Source: Siccirubricoccus phaeus (lineage in GTDB: Bacteria; Pseudomonadota; Alphaproteobacteria; Acetobacterales; Acetobacteraceae). From it: a stretch of 64,000 bases of DNA. Within the stretch, counting starts at the first letter, position 1, and every line of letters begins with the position of its first letter. Of the stretch, positions 1 to 8,907 are shown piece by piece. The notes under the pieces were generated by a model. The model did not search any database. It worked only from the letters and a program-made list of their open reading frames with translations, and was not told the origin of the DNA. Location of the stretch: NCBI RefSeq assembly GCF_008360935.1, contig NZ_SRXO01000002.1, forward strand, positions 186,001 through 250,000, read 5' to 3'. Made by a program: the position numbers and the translations under genes.

Positions 1-1
1 C

Positions 2-916
2 ACCAAGGCGAACATCATGAAGCTGACCGAAGGCATGATGAAGCGCGTCGGCGAGCAGGTGCTTAAGGACTACGCCGGGCTGACGCATGAGCACATGATC
101 GTCGACAATTGCGCCCACCAGATGGTCATAAGGCCGGAGCAATTCGACGTCACGGTCATGACCAACATGAATGGCGACATCCTCTCCGACCTGGCGGCCG
201 GGCTGGTCGGCGGGCTGGGCGTTGCGCCATCGGCCAATCTCGGCGACCATGTGGCGATGTTCGAGGCGGTGCACGGCTCGGCGCCGCAGATCGCGGGAAA
301 GGGCATCGCCAACCCGACGGCGCTGCTGCTCTCGGCGCTGATGCTGCTGCGGCATATCGGCGATTTCGCCACGGCGCGGAAGGTGGAGCACGCGCTGTAT
401 GTGACGCTGGAGGAGGGCCGCGACCTGACCGGCGACATCGCGCCGGAAGGGCAGGGGGCGCCGACCCGGGCCTTCGTCGAGCGCATCATCGCCAATTTGG
501 GCCGCGAGAGCGAGAAGGTGCCGGAGCGCGAATACCGCCCGATCGCGCTGAAGCAATGGCCACAGATCACCTGGTACCGCGCCGCGACGACACGGGAGCT
601 GGTGGGCGTCGACGTCTTCGTCGAGAGCGAGCGCGACCCGCACGCCATCGGCATCACGCTGGGCGCGGCGGCGGAGGGCTCCGCCTTCACCCTGGCCGGC
701 ATCGGCAGCCGCGGCGCGCAGGTGTGGCCGGCGATGGGCGGCCACACCTTCCTGGTGGACCATTTCCGCGCCCGCTTCCTGTTCAAGGAGCCGCCGAAGG
801 GGAACGGCATCACCGAGATCACCGACCTGCTGCAGCGGATCGGGCGGCAGCACAATTGGATGCATATCGAGAAGCTGCAGCGCTTCGACGGGGCGCCGGC
901 CTACAGCGTGGCCTAG
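2..916 (+). CDS. icd: Isocitrate dehydrogenase, C-terminal part (5' truncated by window)
   Basis: TCA-cycle enzyme that oxidatively decarboxylates isocitrate to 2-oxoglutarate in the cytoplasm. The open frame enters the window from upstream with [13 protein letters not shown], a conserved IDH/IMDH-family stretch. It continues through DNCAHQMV and the NAD(P)-binding segment [20 protein letters not shown]. After the catalytic fold there is an extra C-terminal domain ([17 protein letters not shown]) typical of the long Rickettsia/Thermus-type enzymes rather than E. coli Icd. About 304 residues are visible, so roughly a third of the protein is missing to the left. Cofactor preference cannot be read from this part. 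Related in fold to LeuB encoded at 33829-34944. Confidence 0.9.
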   Translation, partial: TKANIMKLTEGMMKRVGEQVLKDYAGLTHEHMIVDNCAHQMVIRPEQFDVTVMTNMNGDILSDLAAGLVGGLGVAPSANLGDHVAMFEAVHGSAPQIAGKGIANPTALLLSALMLLRHIGDFATARKVEHALYVTLEEGRDLTGDIAPEGQGAPTRAFVERIIANLGRESEKVPEREYRPIALKQWPQITWYRAATTRELVGVDVFVESERDPHAIGITLGAAAEGSAFTLAGIGSRGAQVWPAMGGHTFLVDHFRARFLFKEPPKGNGITEITDLLQRIGRQHNWMHIEKLQRFDGAPAYSVA

Positions 917-1029
917 ATCCCCACGACGTCGCTGCGCGACGCCGCGGGGCCCCGGAGTCGCCGCAGGCCGGGCGGCGTCGCACAGCCTGAAGCGGCAAAG
1001 CCGCCGCTTCAGGGCAGCGGGCGGCGCGG
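917..1029. repeat. Tandem-hairpin intergenic repeat, copy A
   Basis: Starts directly after the icd stop codon. First hairpin: arms CCCCACGACGTCGC and GCGACGCCGCGGGG around a 3-nt loop, with two mismatches. Second hairpin: arms CCTGAAGCGGC and GCCGCTTCAGG around a 6-nt loop. The whole unit recurs at 7920-8028, again right after a stop codon, with most bases conserved. Probably doubles as a bidirectional terminator, since here it lies between convergent genes. Confidence 0.8.
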
Positions 1030-1073
1030 TTGCGGCCGGGTGGGGCGGGCCGATGGGGCGGCGGCGGGTCGCT

Positions 1074-2300
1074 CTACCCCCGGACCACGGGGCACCCACC
1101 CTCGCTCATTGGCCGGAAGGCCTCCTCCGCCGGCACCGTCGCCGCCAGGGTATAGACATCGCCCGGGTAGCGCTCCTCCCCCGGCTTCTTCACCTGGAGC
1201 AGGAAGGAGGGGTGGATCTTCCGCCCATCCTCGCGGATCAGCCCGGGGCCGAAGGCGTCGTCATCCGTCGGCATGCGCTTCATCTGCGCCACCACGGCGC
1301 GGCCGCTGGCCTTGGCCGCCGGCACGCCCATCGCCTTCACCGCCTTCAGGTAATGCAGCACGCCGGAGTAGTTGGCGGCATGCACGTAATTCGGCCAGAC
1401 ATTGGCCGGCAGCTTCTGGCGGACCCGCTGGGTGAAGCCGCGGGTGCGCTCGTTCAGGTCCCACCAGAAGGTCTCGGCGATGTACATGCCCTGCATGGTC
1501 GGCAGCCCGGCCGAGATGACGGCGGTGATGGAGCCGATGATGGCCGCCAGGCGCATGCTGCGTGTCAGGCCGAATTCCTGCGCCTGCTTCACGCAATTCA
1601 GCACGTCGTCGCCGGCCATGGCGAGGCCGAGCACCTTCGCCCGGCTGGCCTGCGCCTGCAGCAGGAAGGCGGAGAAATCGGTGGTCTGCGGGAAGGGGTA
1701 GCGCGAGGCGCCGAGCAGCCTGCCGCCCGCCGCCTCGATGAAGCGCTGGGTGTCGCGCTCGATCGCATGGCCGAAGGCGTAGTCGGCGGTGATGAAGTAC
1801 CAGGCGTCGCCGCCCATCTTCGTCAGCGCGGTGCCGGAGGTGTTGGAGAGGCACCAGGTGTCGTAGGACCAATGGATGGAGTTGGGCGTGCACGCCTTGC
1901 CGGTGAGGTCCGAGGTGCCGGCCGAGGCGTTCAGGTGGATGCGGTCCTTCTCCACGCAGACCGGGTTGATGCCGAGCGCGATGGCGCTGTTGCCGACATC
2001 CGTCACCACATCCACGCCGCGCTGGTCGAACCATTGCCGCACGGTGTTGATGCCGACATCCGGCTTGTTCTGGTGGTCGGCGGAGATGATCTCCACCCGG
2101 ATGTCCGGGTTCTGCGCGGTGAACTCCTCCACCGCCTGGCGGACGCAGGCGATGGAGGTGGGGCCGGTGACGTCGCGGTAGGGGCCGGAAAGGTCGGTCA
2201 GCACGCCGACGCGGATGGGCTCCGCGGGCTGGGCGCGGAGCGCAGGCATGGGCAGCAGGCTGGCGGCGGCACCGAAGGCGGCGCGGCGGGTAAGGCGCAT
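1074..2300 (-). CDS. ABC transporter substrate-binding protein, LivJ/branched-chain amino acid type
   Basis: Periplasmic ligand-binding protein of the type I fold (Leu/Ile/Val-binding, urea/amide-type family). The mature part begins AEPIRVGVLTDLSGPYRDVTG, the usual family opening, and includes the NPDIRVEIISADHQNKPD segment. The N-terminus MRLTRRAAFG followed by a hydrophobic run ending in ALRAQ is a twin-arginine-like signal peptide. The start at 2300 was chosen over longer upstream frames because AGGGAGA lies just before it and the signal peptide begins there. 408 residues, normal for the family. No permease or ATPase gene adjoins, so this is an orphan binding protein. Its ligand cannot be read from the sequence. 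Confidence 0.85.
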   Translation of the reverse strand: MRLTRRAAFGAAASLLPMPALRAQPAEPIRVGVLTDLSGPYRDVTGPTSIACVRQAVEEFTAQNPDIRVEIISADHQNKPDVGINTVRQWFDQRGVDVVTDVGNSAIALGINPVCVEKDRIHLNASAGTSDLTGKACTPNSIHWSYDTWCLSNTSGTALTKMGGDAWYFITADYAFGHAIERDTQRFIEAAGGRLLGASRYPFPQTTDFSAFLLQAQASRAKVLGLAMAGDDVLNCVKQAQEFGLTRSMRLAAIIGSITAVISAGLPTMQGMYIAETFWWDLNERTRGFTQRVRQKLPANVWPNYVHAANYSGVLHYLKAVKAMGVPAAKASGRAVVAQMKRMPTDDDAFGPGLIREDGRKIHPSFLLQVKKPGEERYPGDVYTLAATVPAEEAFRPMSEGGCPVVRG

Positions 2301-2704
2301 GGACGATCTCCCTGGCGGCGGCCCTTGCCGGGCCGCCTGGCCCCGCCAGCCTAGCCTGCGATCGGCCCGGCTGCGCAAACCGAAGCTGGACACGACCAGG
2401 GCGTGGGTCACCGGTTCAGGAGGACCGGACCCGGATCGGCCCGACATGGCGCGGCCGAGCCGGGGTGAGAGCGGGACCGCCAGGATGATGACCCCCGAAT
2501 TGTGGCGGGTGAGGGGGTGGGCGTTGGCGGCGGCAAGGACGGAAATGTGCTCGCTTGCCGCCGGGCATCGTCGCCCGGTCGTTGGAACTGACTATGAAAT
2601 GCCCATAGAGGGCCGCAAAAGCACATATAATTTGCGAAAACAGATATTTGCCCAATCCTCGCGCAATCCTCTAGCCTCACCCCGCCTTCGAGCGGAGCCG
2701 CGCC
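2301..2704. promoter_or_regulatory. Divergent intergenic region with an AT-rich candidate promoter
   Basis: Separates the leftward binding-protein gene from the rightward trio. Most of it is ordinary GC-rich sequence, but about 2590-2665 is sharply AT-rich. It contains TATAAT at 2626-2631 and a GCAAA/TTTGC inverted pair around it. No good -35 box stands 17 bp upstream, so the promoter call is tentative. No gene is seen here. Confidence 0.35.
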
Positions 2705-4318
2705 ATGCCCCTGACCCTCCCCCGACGCTCGCTCTTCGCCAGCCTCGCCGCCGCCGGTCTCCCTTGGGACCTCGCCCAGGCCCAGACTGCCTCCGGCACC
2801 CTCCGCGTCGGCATGACGGCCAATGCCGTGCCCCTCTCCAACGGCGTCCCGGACCAGGGCGCGGAGGGGCAGCGCTTCATGGGCATCACCCTCTACGACC
2901 AGCTCGTCCATTGGGACCTGTCCCATGCCGACCGCGCCGCCACGCTGCGCCCCGGCCTCGCCACCGCATGGCGCGTCGACCCCGCCAACCCGCAGCGCTG
3001 GATCTTCACCCTGCGCCAGGGCGTCACCTTCCATGACGGCAAGCCCTTCACCGCGGAGGACGTCGTCTTCTCCTTCGACCGCCTGCTGAAGCAGGACGGC
3101 CCGGCCTTCGACCCGCGCGCTGCCGCGCTCGGCCGCACCCGCCTCTTCACCGTCGCGCGCTACTACGCGGAAGGGCCCTACACCCTCGTCATCGAGACGA
3201 ACCGGGTCGATTCCTGCCTGCCCTACCTGCTCTTCTGGATCGGCATCACCCATCGCGGCGCCTGGGAGGCGGCGGGGCGCAACTGGGACACCTATCTGAC
3301 CAAACCCGTCGGCACCGGCCCGTGGAAGCTGGAGCAATTCAACGTGCGGGAACGCGCGGTGATGACCCGCAACGCGCAGTATTGGGACGCCGCCCGCATC
3401 CCGCGCTGCGAGCGGCTGGTGCTGCTGCCCCTGGCCGATGCCAATACCCGCGTCGCCGCCTTGCGCGCCAACCAGGTGGATTTCATCGAGGCACCGCCGC
3501 CCGACGCCATCCCCGCCCTGCGCGCCGCCGGCTTCCAGATCGTCTCCAACACCTACCCGCATAATTGGATGTGGTGGGTCTCCTATCTGGAAGGCTCGCC
3601 CTGGCGCGATCCGCGCATCCGCCGCGCCGCCAATCTCGGCATCGACCGCACGGGGATCAAGGCGCTGCTCGGCGGCATGATGGAGGAAGGCGCCGGCATC
3701 GTCCCCGCCAGCCATCCCTGGTACGGCACGCCGAAGACCCGGCCGGGCTACGACCCGGAAGCGGCGCGCAGGCTGATGGCGGAGGCGGGCCATTCGCCGC
3801 GCAACCCGCTGCGCGTGAAGGTCGCCATCTCGCCCAGCGGCTCCGGCCAGATGCAGCCGCTGCCGATGAACGAATTCGTGCAGCAGAACCTGAAGGAGGT
3901 CGGCTTCGACGTGTCCTTCGAGGTGGCCGATTGGAACACCCTCTTCACCATGATGCGGGAGGGCGCGGCCGCCCCTTCCGCCCGGGGCTGCACCGCGATC
4001 AATGCAAGCTGGGCGCCGATCGACCCCTATACGGGCTTCATCCGCGTGCTGCATGCGAAGTTCGCCGCGCCCGTCGCCTTCAATTGGGGCCATTGCAACG
4101 ACGCCACCGCCGACCGGCTGATGGATCAGGTGCTGGAGGAGTTCGACGACGAGAAGCAGGCCACCCTGCTCCGCAGCCTGCATGCGCATCTGGTGGAGCA
4201 GGATGTCGCGATCTTCATCGCCCATGACCTGAACCCGCGCGCCATGAGCCCGCGGGTGAAGGGCTTCGTCCAGGCGCAATCCTGGATGCAGGACCTCACG
4301 CCGATCTCGCTGGGCTGA
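2705..4318 (+). CDS. Dipeptide/oligopeptide-type ABC substrate-binding protein, paralogue 1
   Basis: Periplasmic solute-binding protein of family 5 (DppA/OppA-like, type II cluster C), 537 residues, the usual length. N-terminus PRRSLFASLAAAGLPWDLAQAQ is a Tat-like signal peptide with a cleavage site near AQA. Family landmarks are RWIFTLRQGVTFHDGKPFTAEDVVFSF near residues 100-125, GTGPWKL near 203, and IRRAANLGIDR near 303. It is the first of three tandem paralogues (next at 4466 and 6299) sharing these blocks almost word for word. No transporter membrane or ATPase gene lies in the cluster. Transported ligand unknown; peptides, glutathione or other small solutes are all possible for this family. 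Confidence 0.88.
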   Translation: MPLTLPRRSLFASLAAAGLPWDLAQAQTASGTLRVGMTANAVPLSNGVPDQGAEGQRFMGITLYDQLVHWDLSHADRAATLRPGLATAWRVDPANPQRWIFTLRQGVTFHDGKPFTAEDVVFSFDRLLKQDGPAFDPRAAALGRTRLFTVARYYAEGPYTLVIETNRVDSCLPYLLFWIGITHRGAWEAAGRNWDTYLTKPVGTGPWKLEQFNVRERAVMTRNAQYWDAARIPRCERLVLLPLADANTRVAALRANQVDFIEAPPPDAIPALRAAGFQIVSNTYPHNWMWWVSYLEGSPWRDPRIRRAANLGIDRTGIKALLGGMMEEGAGIVPASHPWYGTPKTRPGYDPEAARRLMAEAGHSPRNPLRVKVAISPSGSGQMQPLPMNEFVQQNLKEVGFDVSFEVADWNTLFTMMREGAAAPSARGCTAINASWAPIDPYTGFIRVLHAKFAAPVAFNWGHCNDATADRLMDQVLEEFDDEKQATLLRSLHAHLVEQDVAIFIAHDLNPRAMSPRVKGFVQAQSWMQDLTPISLG

Positions 4319-4465
4319 CGGCCCGCGGCACCGCATCGCGGCGCCGGGGGGAGCCGGGAACGGTCAGATTCCCAAGCCTCGCATAGCCTGCCGCGGCACG
4401 ACCGCGGCAGGGCGGCAGGAAACGCCAGGTCTCTCGGACAGCAAAGAAACAGGGAGACCCCGAAG

Positions 4466-6076
4466 ATGCATCCCACGCGCCGTGCCTTGCTCGGCGGCCT
4501 CGCGGCCACGACCCTGCCTTACGACCTTGCCCTCGCCCAGGGCACGCCCGGCACCGTGCTGCGCGTGGGCATGACCGCCTCCGCCATCCCCATGTCCAAT
4601 GGCGTCCCGGATCAGGGCGGAGAGGGCCACCGCTTCATGGGCATCACGGTCTATGACCAGCTCGTCTCCTGGGATCTCTCGAAATCCGACCGGCCGGCGG
4701 TGCTGCGCCCGGCCCTGGCGACGGAGTGGAAGATCGATCCCGGGGACAGCAAGCGCTGGATCTTCACCCTGCGGGAGGGGGTGAAATTCCACGACGGCAA
4801 GGTGATGACGGCCGAGGATGTCGTCTTCTCCTTCGACCGCGCCTTCCTCAGCGGTGCGCCGCATTTCGACCCGCGCGCCTCCGCCCAGGCGCGCATCCGC
4901 CTGCCGACCATCAGCAGATGGTATGCGGAGGGGCCGGGCACCTTCATCCTCGAGACCACGCGGCCCGACAGCCTCATCCCCTATGGCGTCACCTATGTCG
5001 GCATCACCCATCGCGGCGCCTGGGAGGCGGCGGGGCGGAGCTGGGACGCCTTCCTGGAAAAGGCCATCGGCACCGGGCCATGGAAGCTGGAAAGCTTCGC
5101 AGTGCGGGAGCGCGCCGTGCTGGCCCGCAACCCGGAGCATTGGGACGCGACGCGCATTCCGAAAGTCGGGAAGGTGATCCTGCTGCCGCTGCCGGAAGCG
5201 AATACCCGCGTCGCCGCGCTCCGCTCCGGCCAGGTGGATTTCATCGAGGCGCCGCCGCCGGATGCGGTGCCGGCGCTGCGCCAGGCCGGGTTCCAGATCG
5301 TCACCAACCAGTACCCGCACAACTGGACCTATCACTTCTCCATGGTGGAGGGCTCGCCCTGGCGGGACATCCGGGTGCGCAAGGCGGCCAACCTGGCGAT
5401 CGACCGCGACGGCATGGCACAGATGCTGGGCGGGCTGATGAAGCCGGGCCAAGGGCTGGTGGTCGCGGACAGCCCCTGGTACGGCACGCCCGGCTTCCGC
5501 CCGCGCTACGCCCCGGAGGAGGCGCGGAAGCTGCTGGCGGAGGCCGGCTTCTCCCCGCGCAACCCGCTGCGGACCAAGGTCGCTATCTCCCCCTCCGGCT
5601 CCGGCCAGATGCAGCCCCTGCCGATGAACGAGGCAGTGCAGCAGAACCTGAAGGAGGTGGGGATCGAGATCGCCTTCGAGGTGATCGAGTGGAACGCCCT
5701 GCTCGGCATCTGGCGGGACGGGGCCAGGGCGCCCTCCAACCGCGGGGTGACGGCGGTGAACGTCTCCTACGGCGCGGCCGATCCCTTCTCCGGCTTCATC
5801 CGCTTCCTGAAGACCGACCTGGCGCCGCCGGTTGCCAATAATTGGGGCTATTTCAGCGACCCCGACTACGACGCCATCATCGACCGGATCAACACCACCT
5901 TCGACTTCGCTGCCCAGGACCGGCTGGTGGCGGAGCTGCACGCGAAGGTGGTGGACGACGCGCTGTTCCTATTCATCGCGCATGACCTGAACCCGCGGGC
6001 GATGAGCAGCAAGGTGCAGGGCTTCGTCCAGGCGCAGAGCTGGTTCCAGGATTTGACGCCGATTTCCCTGCGTTGA
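4466..6076 (+). CDS. Dipeptide/oligopeptide-type ABC substrate-binding protein, paralogue 2
   Basis: Family 5 periplasmic binding protein, 536 residues. The start at 4466 is preceded by AGGGAGA about 10 nt upstream. N-terminus MHPTRRALLGGLAATTLPYDLALAQ is a twin-arginine-like signal peptide. It shares blocks with its neighbours on both sides, including RWIFTLREGVKFHDGKVM, DFIEAPPPDAVPALRQAGF, SGSGQMQPLPMNEAVQQN and an identical style of C-terminus (SWFQDLTPISL). The 147-bp gap to paralogue 1 suggests duplication and possibly co-transcription. No dedicated permease is adjacent. Confidence 0.88.
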   Translation: MHPTRRALLGGLAATTLPYDLALAQGTPGTVLRVGMTASAIPMSNGVPDQGGEGHRFMGITVYDQLVSWDLSKSDRPAVLRPALATEWKIDPGDSKRWIFTLREGVKFHDGKVMTAEDVVFSFDRAFLSGAPHFDPRASAQARIRLPTISRWYAEGPGTFILETTRPDSLIPYGVTYVGITHRGAWEAAGRSWDAFLEKAIGTGPWKLESFAVRERAVLARNPEHWDATRIPKVGKVILLPLPEANTRVAALRSGQVDFIEAPPPDAVPALRQAGFQIVTNQYPHNWTYHFSMVEGSPWRDIRVRKAANLAIDRDGMAQMLGGLMKPGQGLVVADSPWYGTPGFRPRYAPEEARKLLAEAGFSPRNPLRTKVAISPSGSGQMQPLPMNEAVQQNLKEVGIEIAFEVIEWNALLGIWRDGARAPSNRGVTAVNVSYGAADPFSGFIRFLKTDLAPPVANNWGYFSDPDYDAIIDRINTTFDFAAQDRLVAELHAKVVDDALFLFIAHDLNPRAMSSKVQGFVQAQSWFQDLTPISLR

Positions 6077-6083
6077 GTACCAG

Positions 6084-6238
6084 GAGGGGCTCTGCCCCTC
6101 CCGGACCCACCCCGCCAAGGGCCGAAGGGCCCTTGGAAACCATGAATTTCAAACCCATGGGTTCAACCGCAAAGCTCAAGGGTTCCAAGGGCCTTGCGGC
6201 CCTTGGCAGGTGGGGGTTCGGGGGAGGGCGGCGCCCTC
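6084..6238. repeat. Long imperfect inverted repeat, GGGCTCTGCCCC family, copy 1
   Basis: Left arm begins GAGGGGCTCTGCCCCTC and includes GCCAAGGGCCGAAGGGCCC. The right arm is its imperfect reverse complement, ending GGAGGGCGGCGCCCTC. Between them is an AT-richer centre (about 6140-6180). A related element, same left arm layout, follows mccA at 22348-22467. Placed between two paralogous genes; likely forms a long cruciform or transcript hairpin. Confidence 0.7.
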
Positions 6239-6298
6239 ACCCGACACGGCCCGAACCTTGCTAGCCCCCTGTCAGCCTTACGTCTTTGGAGCGACGGG

Positions 6299-7918
6299 AT
6301 GAGGAATGGATTTGGCCGCCGCGCCCTTCTTGGCGGCCTCGGCGCCGCGGTGGCCCTGCCCTGGGATCTGGCCTTGGCCCAGGGTGCCCCCAACACCACG
6401 CTGCGCATCGGCATGACCGCCTCCGCCGTGCCCCTGCCCAACGGCATGCCCGACCAGGGCGCCGAGGGGCACCGCTTCATGGGCATCACCCTGTTCGACC
6501 ACCTGGTCACCTGGGACCTGTCCAAGGCCGATGTCGCCGCGCCGCTGAAGCCCGGCCTCGCCACCGCCTGGAAGGCGGACCCCAACAACCCCAAGCGCTG
6601 GATCTTCACCCTGCGCGAGGGCGTGAAGTTCCACGACGGCAAGGTCCTCGACGCCGAGGATGTCGTCTTCTCCTACAACCGCGCCTTCAAGAACGACGCA
6701 CCGGAATTCGATCCGCGCGGCTCCGCCCAGGTGCGTGCCCGCATGCCGACGATCTCGAACTGGTACGCGGAGGGGCCGAACACCTTCATCGTCGAGACGC
6801 GGGTGGTGGACAGCCTGGTGCCCTATGGCGTGACCTGGATCGGCATCACCCATCGCGCCGCTTGGGAAGCCGCGGGCCGCGACAACGACAAATTCCTGCA
6901 GCAGCCGGTCGGCACCGGCCCTTTCAAGCTGGAGAGCTTCCAGGTGCGGGAACGCGCCGTGCTGGCCCGCAACCCGGACTATTGGGAAACGGCCCGCATC
7001 CCGAAGGTCGGCAAGGTGCTGCTGCTCCCCCTGTCGGAACCGAACACCCGCGTCGCCGCGCTCCGCTCCGGCCAGGTGGATTTCATCGAGGCGCCGCCGC
7101 CCGACACCATCCCGACGCTGCGCCAGGCCGGCTTCAACATCACGACCAACCAGTACGGCCATAACTGGACCTGGCACCTCTCCCTGGTGGAGGGCTCCCC
7201 CTGGCGGGACGTCCGGGTGCGGCGCGCCGCCAACCTCGCCATCGACCGCGCCGGCATGAAGGACATGCTGGGCGGGATGATGCTGGAAGGCGGCGGGCTG
7301 GTGCCGGTGGGCGGCCCCTGGAACCCGGTGCGCAGCCCGCGCGTCACCTACGACCTGGCCGCGGCGAAGAAGCTGATGGCCGAGGCCGGCTTCTCCCCGC
7401 GCAACCCGATCCGCACCAGGACCGCGATCTCCGCCTCCGGCTCCGGCCAGATGCAGCCGATCGCGATGAACGAGGCGGTGCAGCAGATGCTGAAGGAGAT
7501 CGGCATCGAGGTGACCTTCGAGGTGTTCGACTGGAACACCCTGCTCTCCACCTGGCGGGAGGGCGCGAAATCCCCGAACATCCGCGGCTGCCACGCCATC
7601 AACGTGACCTACACCGCGCTCGATCCGTACAGCGCGATGATCCGGCTGCTGAAGTCGGACCTGGTGGCGCCGGTGGGCAACAATTGGGGCTACCTGAACG
7701 AGCCGAGCTACGACGCCCTGATCAACAAGGCGTACGAGACCTTCGACACCGCCGCCCAGGATGCGGTGCTGAAGGAGCTGCACGACAAGGTGCTGGAGGA
7801 TGTCCCCTTCCTCTTCGTCGCGCATGACCTGAATCCGCGCGCCATGACGAAGAACGTGAAGGGCTTCGTCCAGGCGCAGAGCTGGTTCCAGGACCTGACG
7901 CCGATCAGCATGGGCTGA
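6299..7918 (+). CDS. Dipeptide/oligopeptide-type ABC substrate-binding protein, paralogue 3
   Basis: Family 5 periplasmic binding protein, 539 residues. The ATG at 6299 has GGAGCGACGGG just upstream and starts the Tat-like signal MRNGFGRRALLGGLGAAVALPWDLALAQ. A longer in-frame start at 6194 would add residues translated from the repeat and is rejected. The same conserved blocks as paralogues 1 and 2 run in the same order (REGVKFHDGKVLDAEDVVFSY, GTGPFKLESF, VRRAANLAIDRAGM). The small differences around the binding cleft suggest related but distinct ligands. It is followed directly by a tandem-hairpin repeat that may end transcription. Confidence 0.88.
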   Translation: MRNGFGRRALLGGLGAAVALPWDLALAQGAPNTTLRIGMTASAVPLPNGMPDQGAEGHRFMGITLFDHLVTWDLSKADVAAPLKPGLATAWKADPNNPKRWIFTLREGVKFHDGKVLDAEDVVFSYNRAFKNDAPEFDPRGSAQVRARMPTISNWYAEGPNTFIVETRVVDSLVPYGVTWIGITHRAAWEAAGRDNDKFLQQPVGTGPFKLESFQVRERAVLARNPDYWETARIPKVGKVLLLPLSEPNTRVAALRSGQVDFIEAPPPDTIPTLRQAGFNITTNQYGHNWTWHLSLVEGSPWRDVRVRRAANLAIDRAGMKDMLGGMMLEGGGLVPVGGPWNPVRSPRVTYDLAAAKKLMAEAGFSPRNPIRTRTAISASGSGQMQPIAMNEAVQQMLKEIGIEVTFEVFDWNTLLSTWREGAKSPNIRGCHAINVTYTALDPYSAMIRLLKSDLVAPVGNNWGYLNEPSYDALINKAYETFDTAAQDAVLKELHDKVLEDVPFLFVAHDLNPRAMTKNVKGFVQAQSWFQDLTPISMG

Positions 7919-7919
7919 A

Positions 7920-8028
7920 ATCCCCACGACGTCGCTGCGCGACGCCGTGGGGCCCCGGAGTCGCCGTGCTGCCGGGGCTTCGCACAGCCTGAAGCGGCGA
8001 AGCCGCTTCAGGGCAACGGGCGGCGCGC
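7920..8028. repeat. Tandem-hairpin intergenic repeat, copy B
   Basis: Second copy of the element at 917-1029, beginning within two bases of the upstream stop codon. Hairpin 1 arms CCCCACGACGTCGC and GCGACGCCGTGGGG have one mismatch. Hairpin 2 arms CCTGAAGCGG and CCGCTTCAGG are perfect around CGAAG. Also sits between convergent genes, supporting a terminator role. Confidence 0.8.
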
Positions 8029-8065
8029 TTCAGCGGCGCGCCGCCAGGGCCCGTTGGGGGGCCGC

Positions 8066-8794
8066 TCAGCGGTCGGGCAGCCAGAGCTCCAGCGTCTGCT
8101 GCGGCGGGGCCGGCTCATAGCCGCGGAAATCCTGGATCGCCCAGCCGCGGCCGAGCCGCCCGGCCAGCCGCGCCGCCGCCGCGGCATCCGCCGCGTGGAA
8201 ATACCGCACCACCCGATGCGCCGGTGCCGCAGTGACGGCCCGCATCTCACCAAGTTCGAAGCCGGCATCGCGCAGCAGCGCCGCCGTGCCGGTCGCCGCC
8301 TCCGCCGCGCCGGCGGGGAAATGCAGGAAGACCCGGGGCGACCGGTACGCCGCCGGCTCGCGCCTCGGCGCCGCCTCGCGCGGCGGGTCGGCGGCTTGCG
8401 GCGGCTCCCGGGCCGGGGCGGAGGCAGAGGCAGGCGGGGCCGTTTCCGGCGCCGGGTCGGGTGCCTCCGGGGCCTCCCCGGCCAGGCGCCGGCGGAGCAA
8501 GGCGAGTTGGGCCTCGGCCTCGCTGCGCGCCAGCATGGCCTCGGCCAGCCGGTCGGTCTCCTCTGCCAGGGCGGTGCGCAGGGTGGCGAGTTCCGTCGCG
8601 AGCGACTCTCGCGCCGTTTCCAGCGCGCTGCCCGGGGCGGCCGCGTCCGACCCCGCAGCCGCACCCCGGGGCGCCGGAGCTTCCGCCAGCGAGGGCGCGG
8701 CCGGCCCGGCCTCGGGCACCGGCAGCAGCCGGGGCTGCGGCGGCTGCCCCGCCACCCCCAGCGCATAGCCGGCGACACCGCCCAGCAACAGCAA
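8066..8794 (-). CDS. Hypothetical membrane-anchored protein with coiled coil
   Basis: Not a recognised family. The frame has a hydrophobic segment at the N-terminus (LLLLGGVAGYALGVAG), a Pro/Ala-rich linker, a helical Glu/Leu/Ala-rich stretch around residues 60-105 likely to be a coiled coil, another Pro/Ala linker, and a folded C-terminal domain of about 90 residues (RVFLHFPAGAA to LELWLPDR) that looks like a periplasmic module. The start is uncertain: 8794 is a TTG inside the membrane segment. The frame stays open upstream to the end of the XRE gene and encodes a plausible basic cytoplasmic tail (RRIRLEQDWPEPRP), but offers no ATG, GTG or TTG there. Probably translated together with the upstream regulator gene. 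Confidence 0.55.
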   Translation of the reverse strand: MLLLGGVAGYALGVAGQPPQPRLLPVPEAGPAAPSLAEAPAPRGAAAGSDAAAPGSALETARESLATELATLRTALAEETDRLAEAMLARSEAEAQLALLRRRLAGEAPEAPDPAPETAPPASASAPAREPPQAADPPREAAPRREPAAYRSPRVFLHFPAGAAEAATGTAALLRDAGFELGEMRAVTAAPAHRVVRYFHAADAAAAARLAGRLGRGWAIQDFRGYEPAPPQQTLELWLPDR

Positions 8795-8907
8795 CCCCGC
8801 CCCGGTCAGCGCCCCCGTCCAGGGGCGCCGCCGCGGTGCTGGGCGCGGTTCGGGCCAATCCTGCTCCAGCCGGATGCGGCGGACCGGCCGGCCGGCGAAC
8901 CCGGCGT

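Noticed and set aside
2408-4336. Minus-strand open frame of 642 codons opposite the first tandem binding protein
   Set aside because: Shadow of the coding strand; similar shadows recur opposite each of the three paralogues, as expected from shared sequence.
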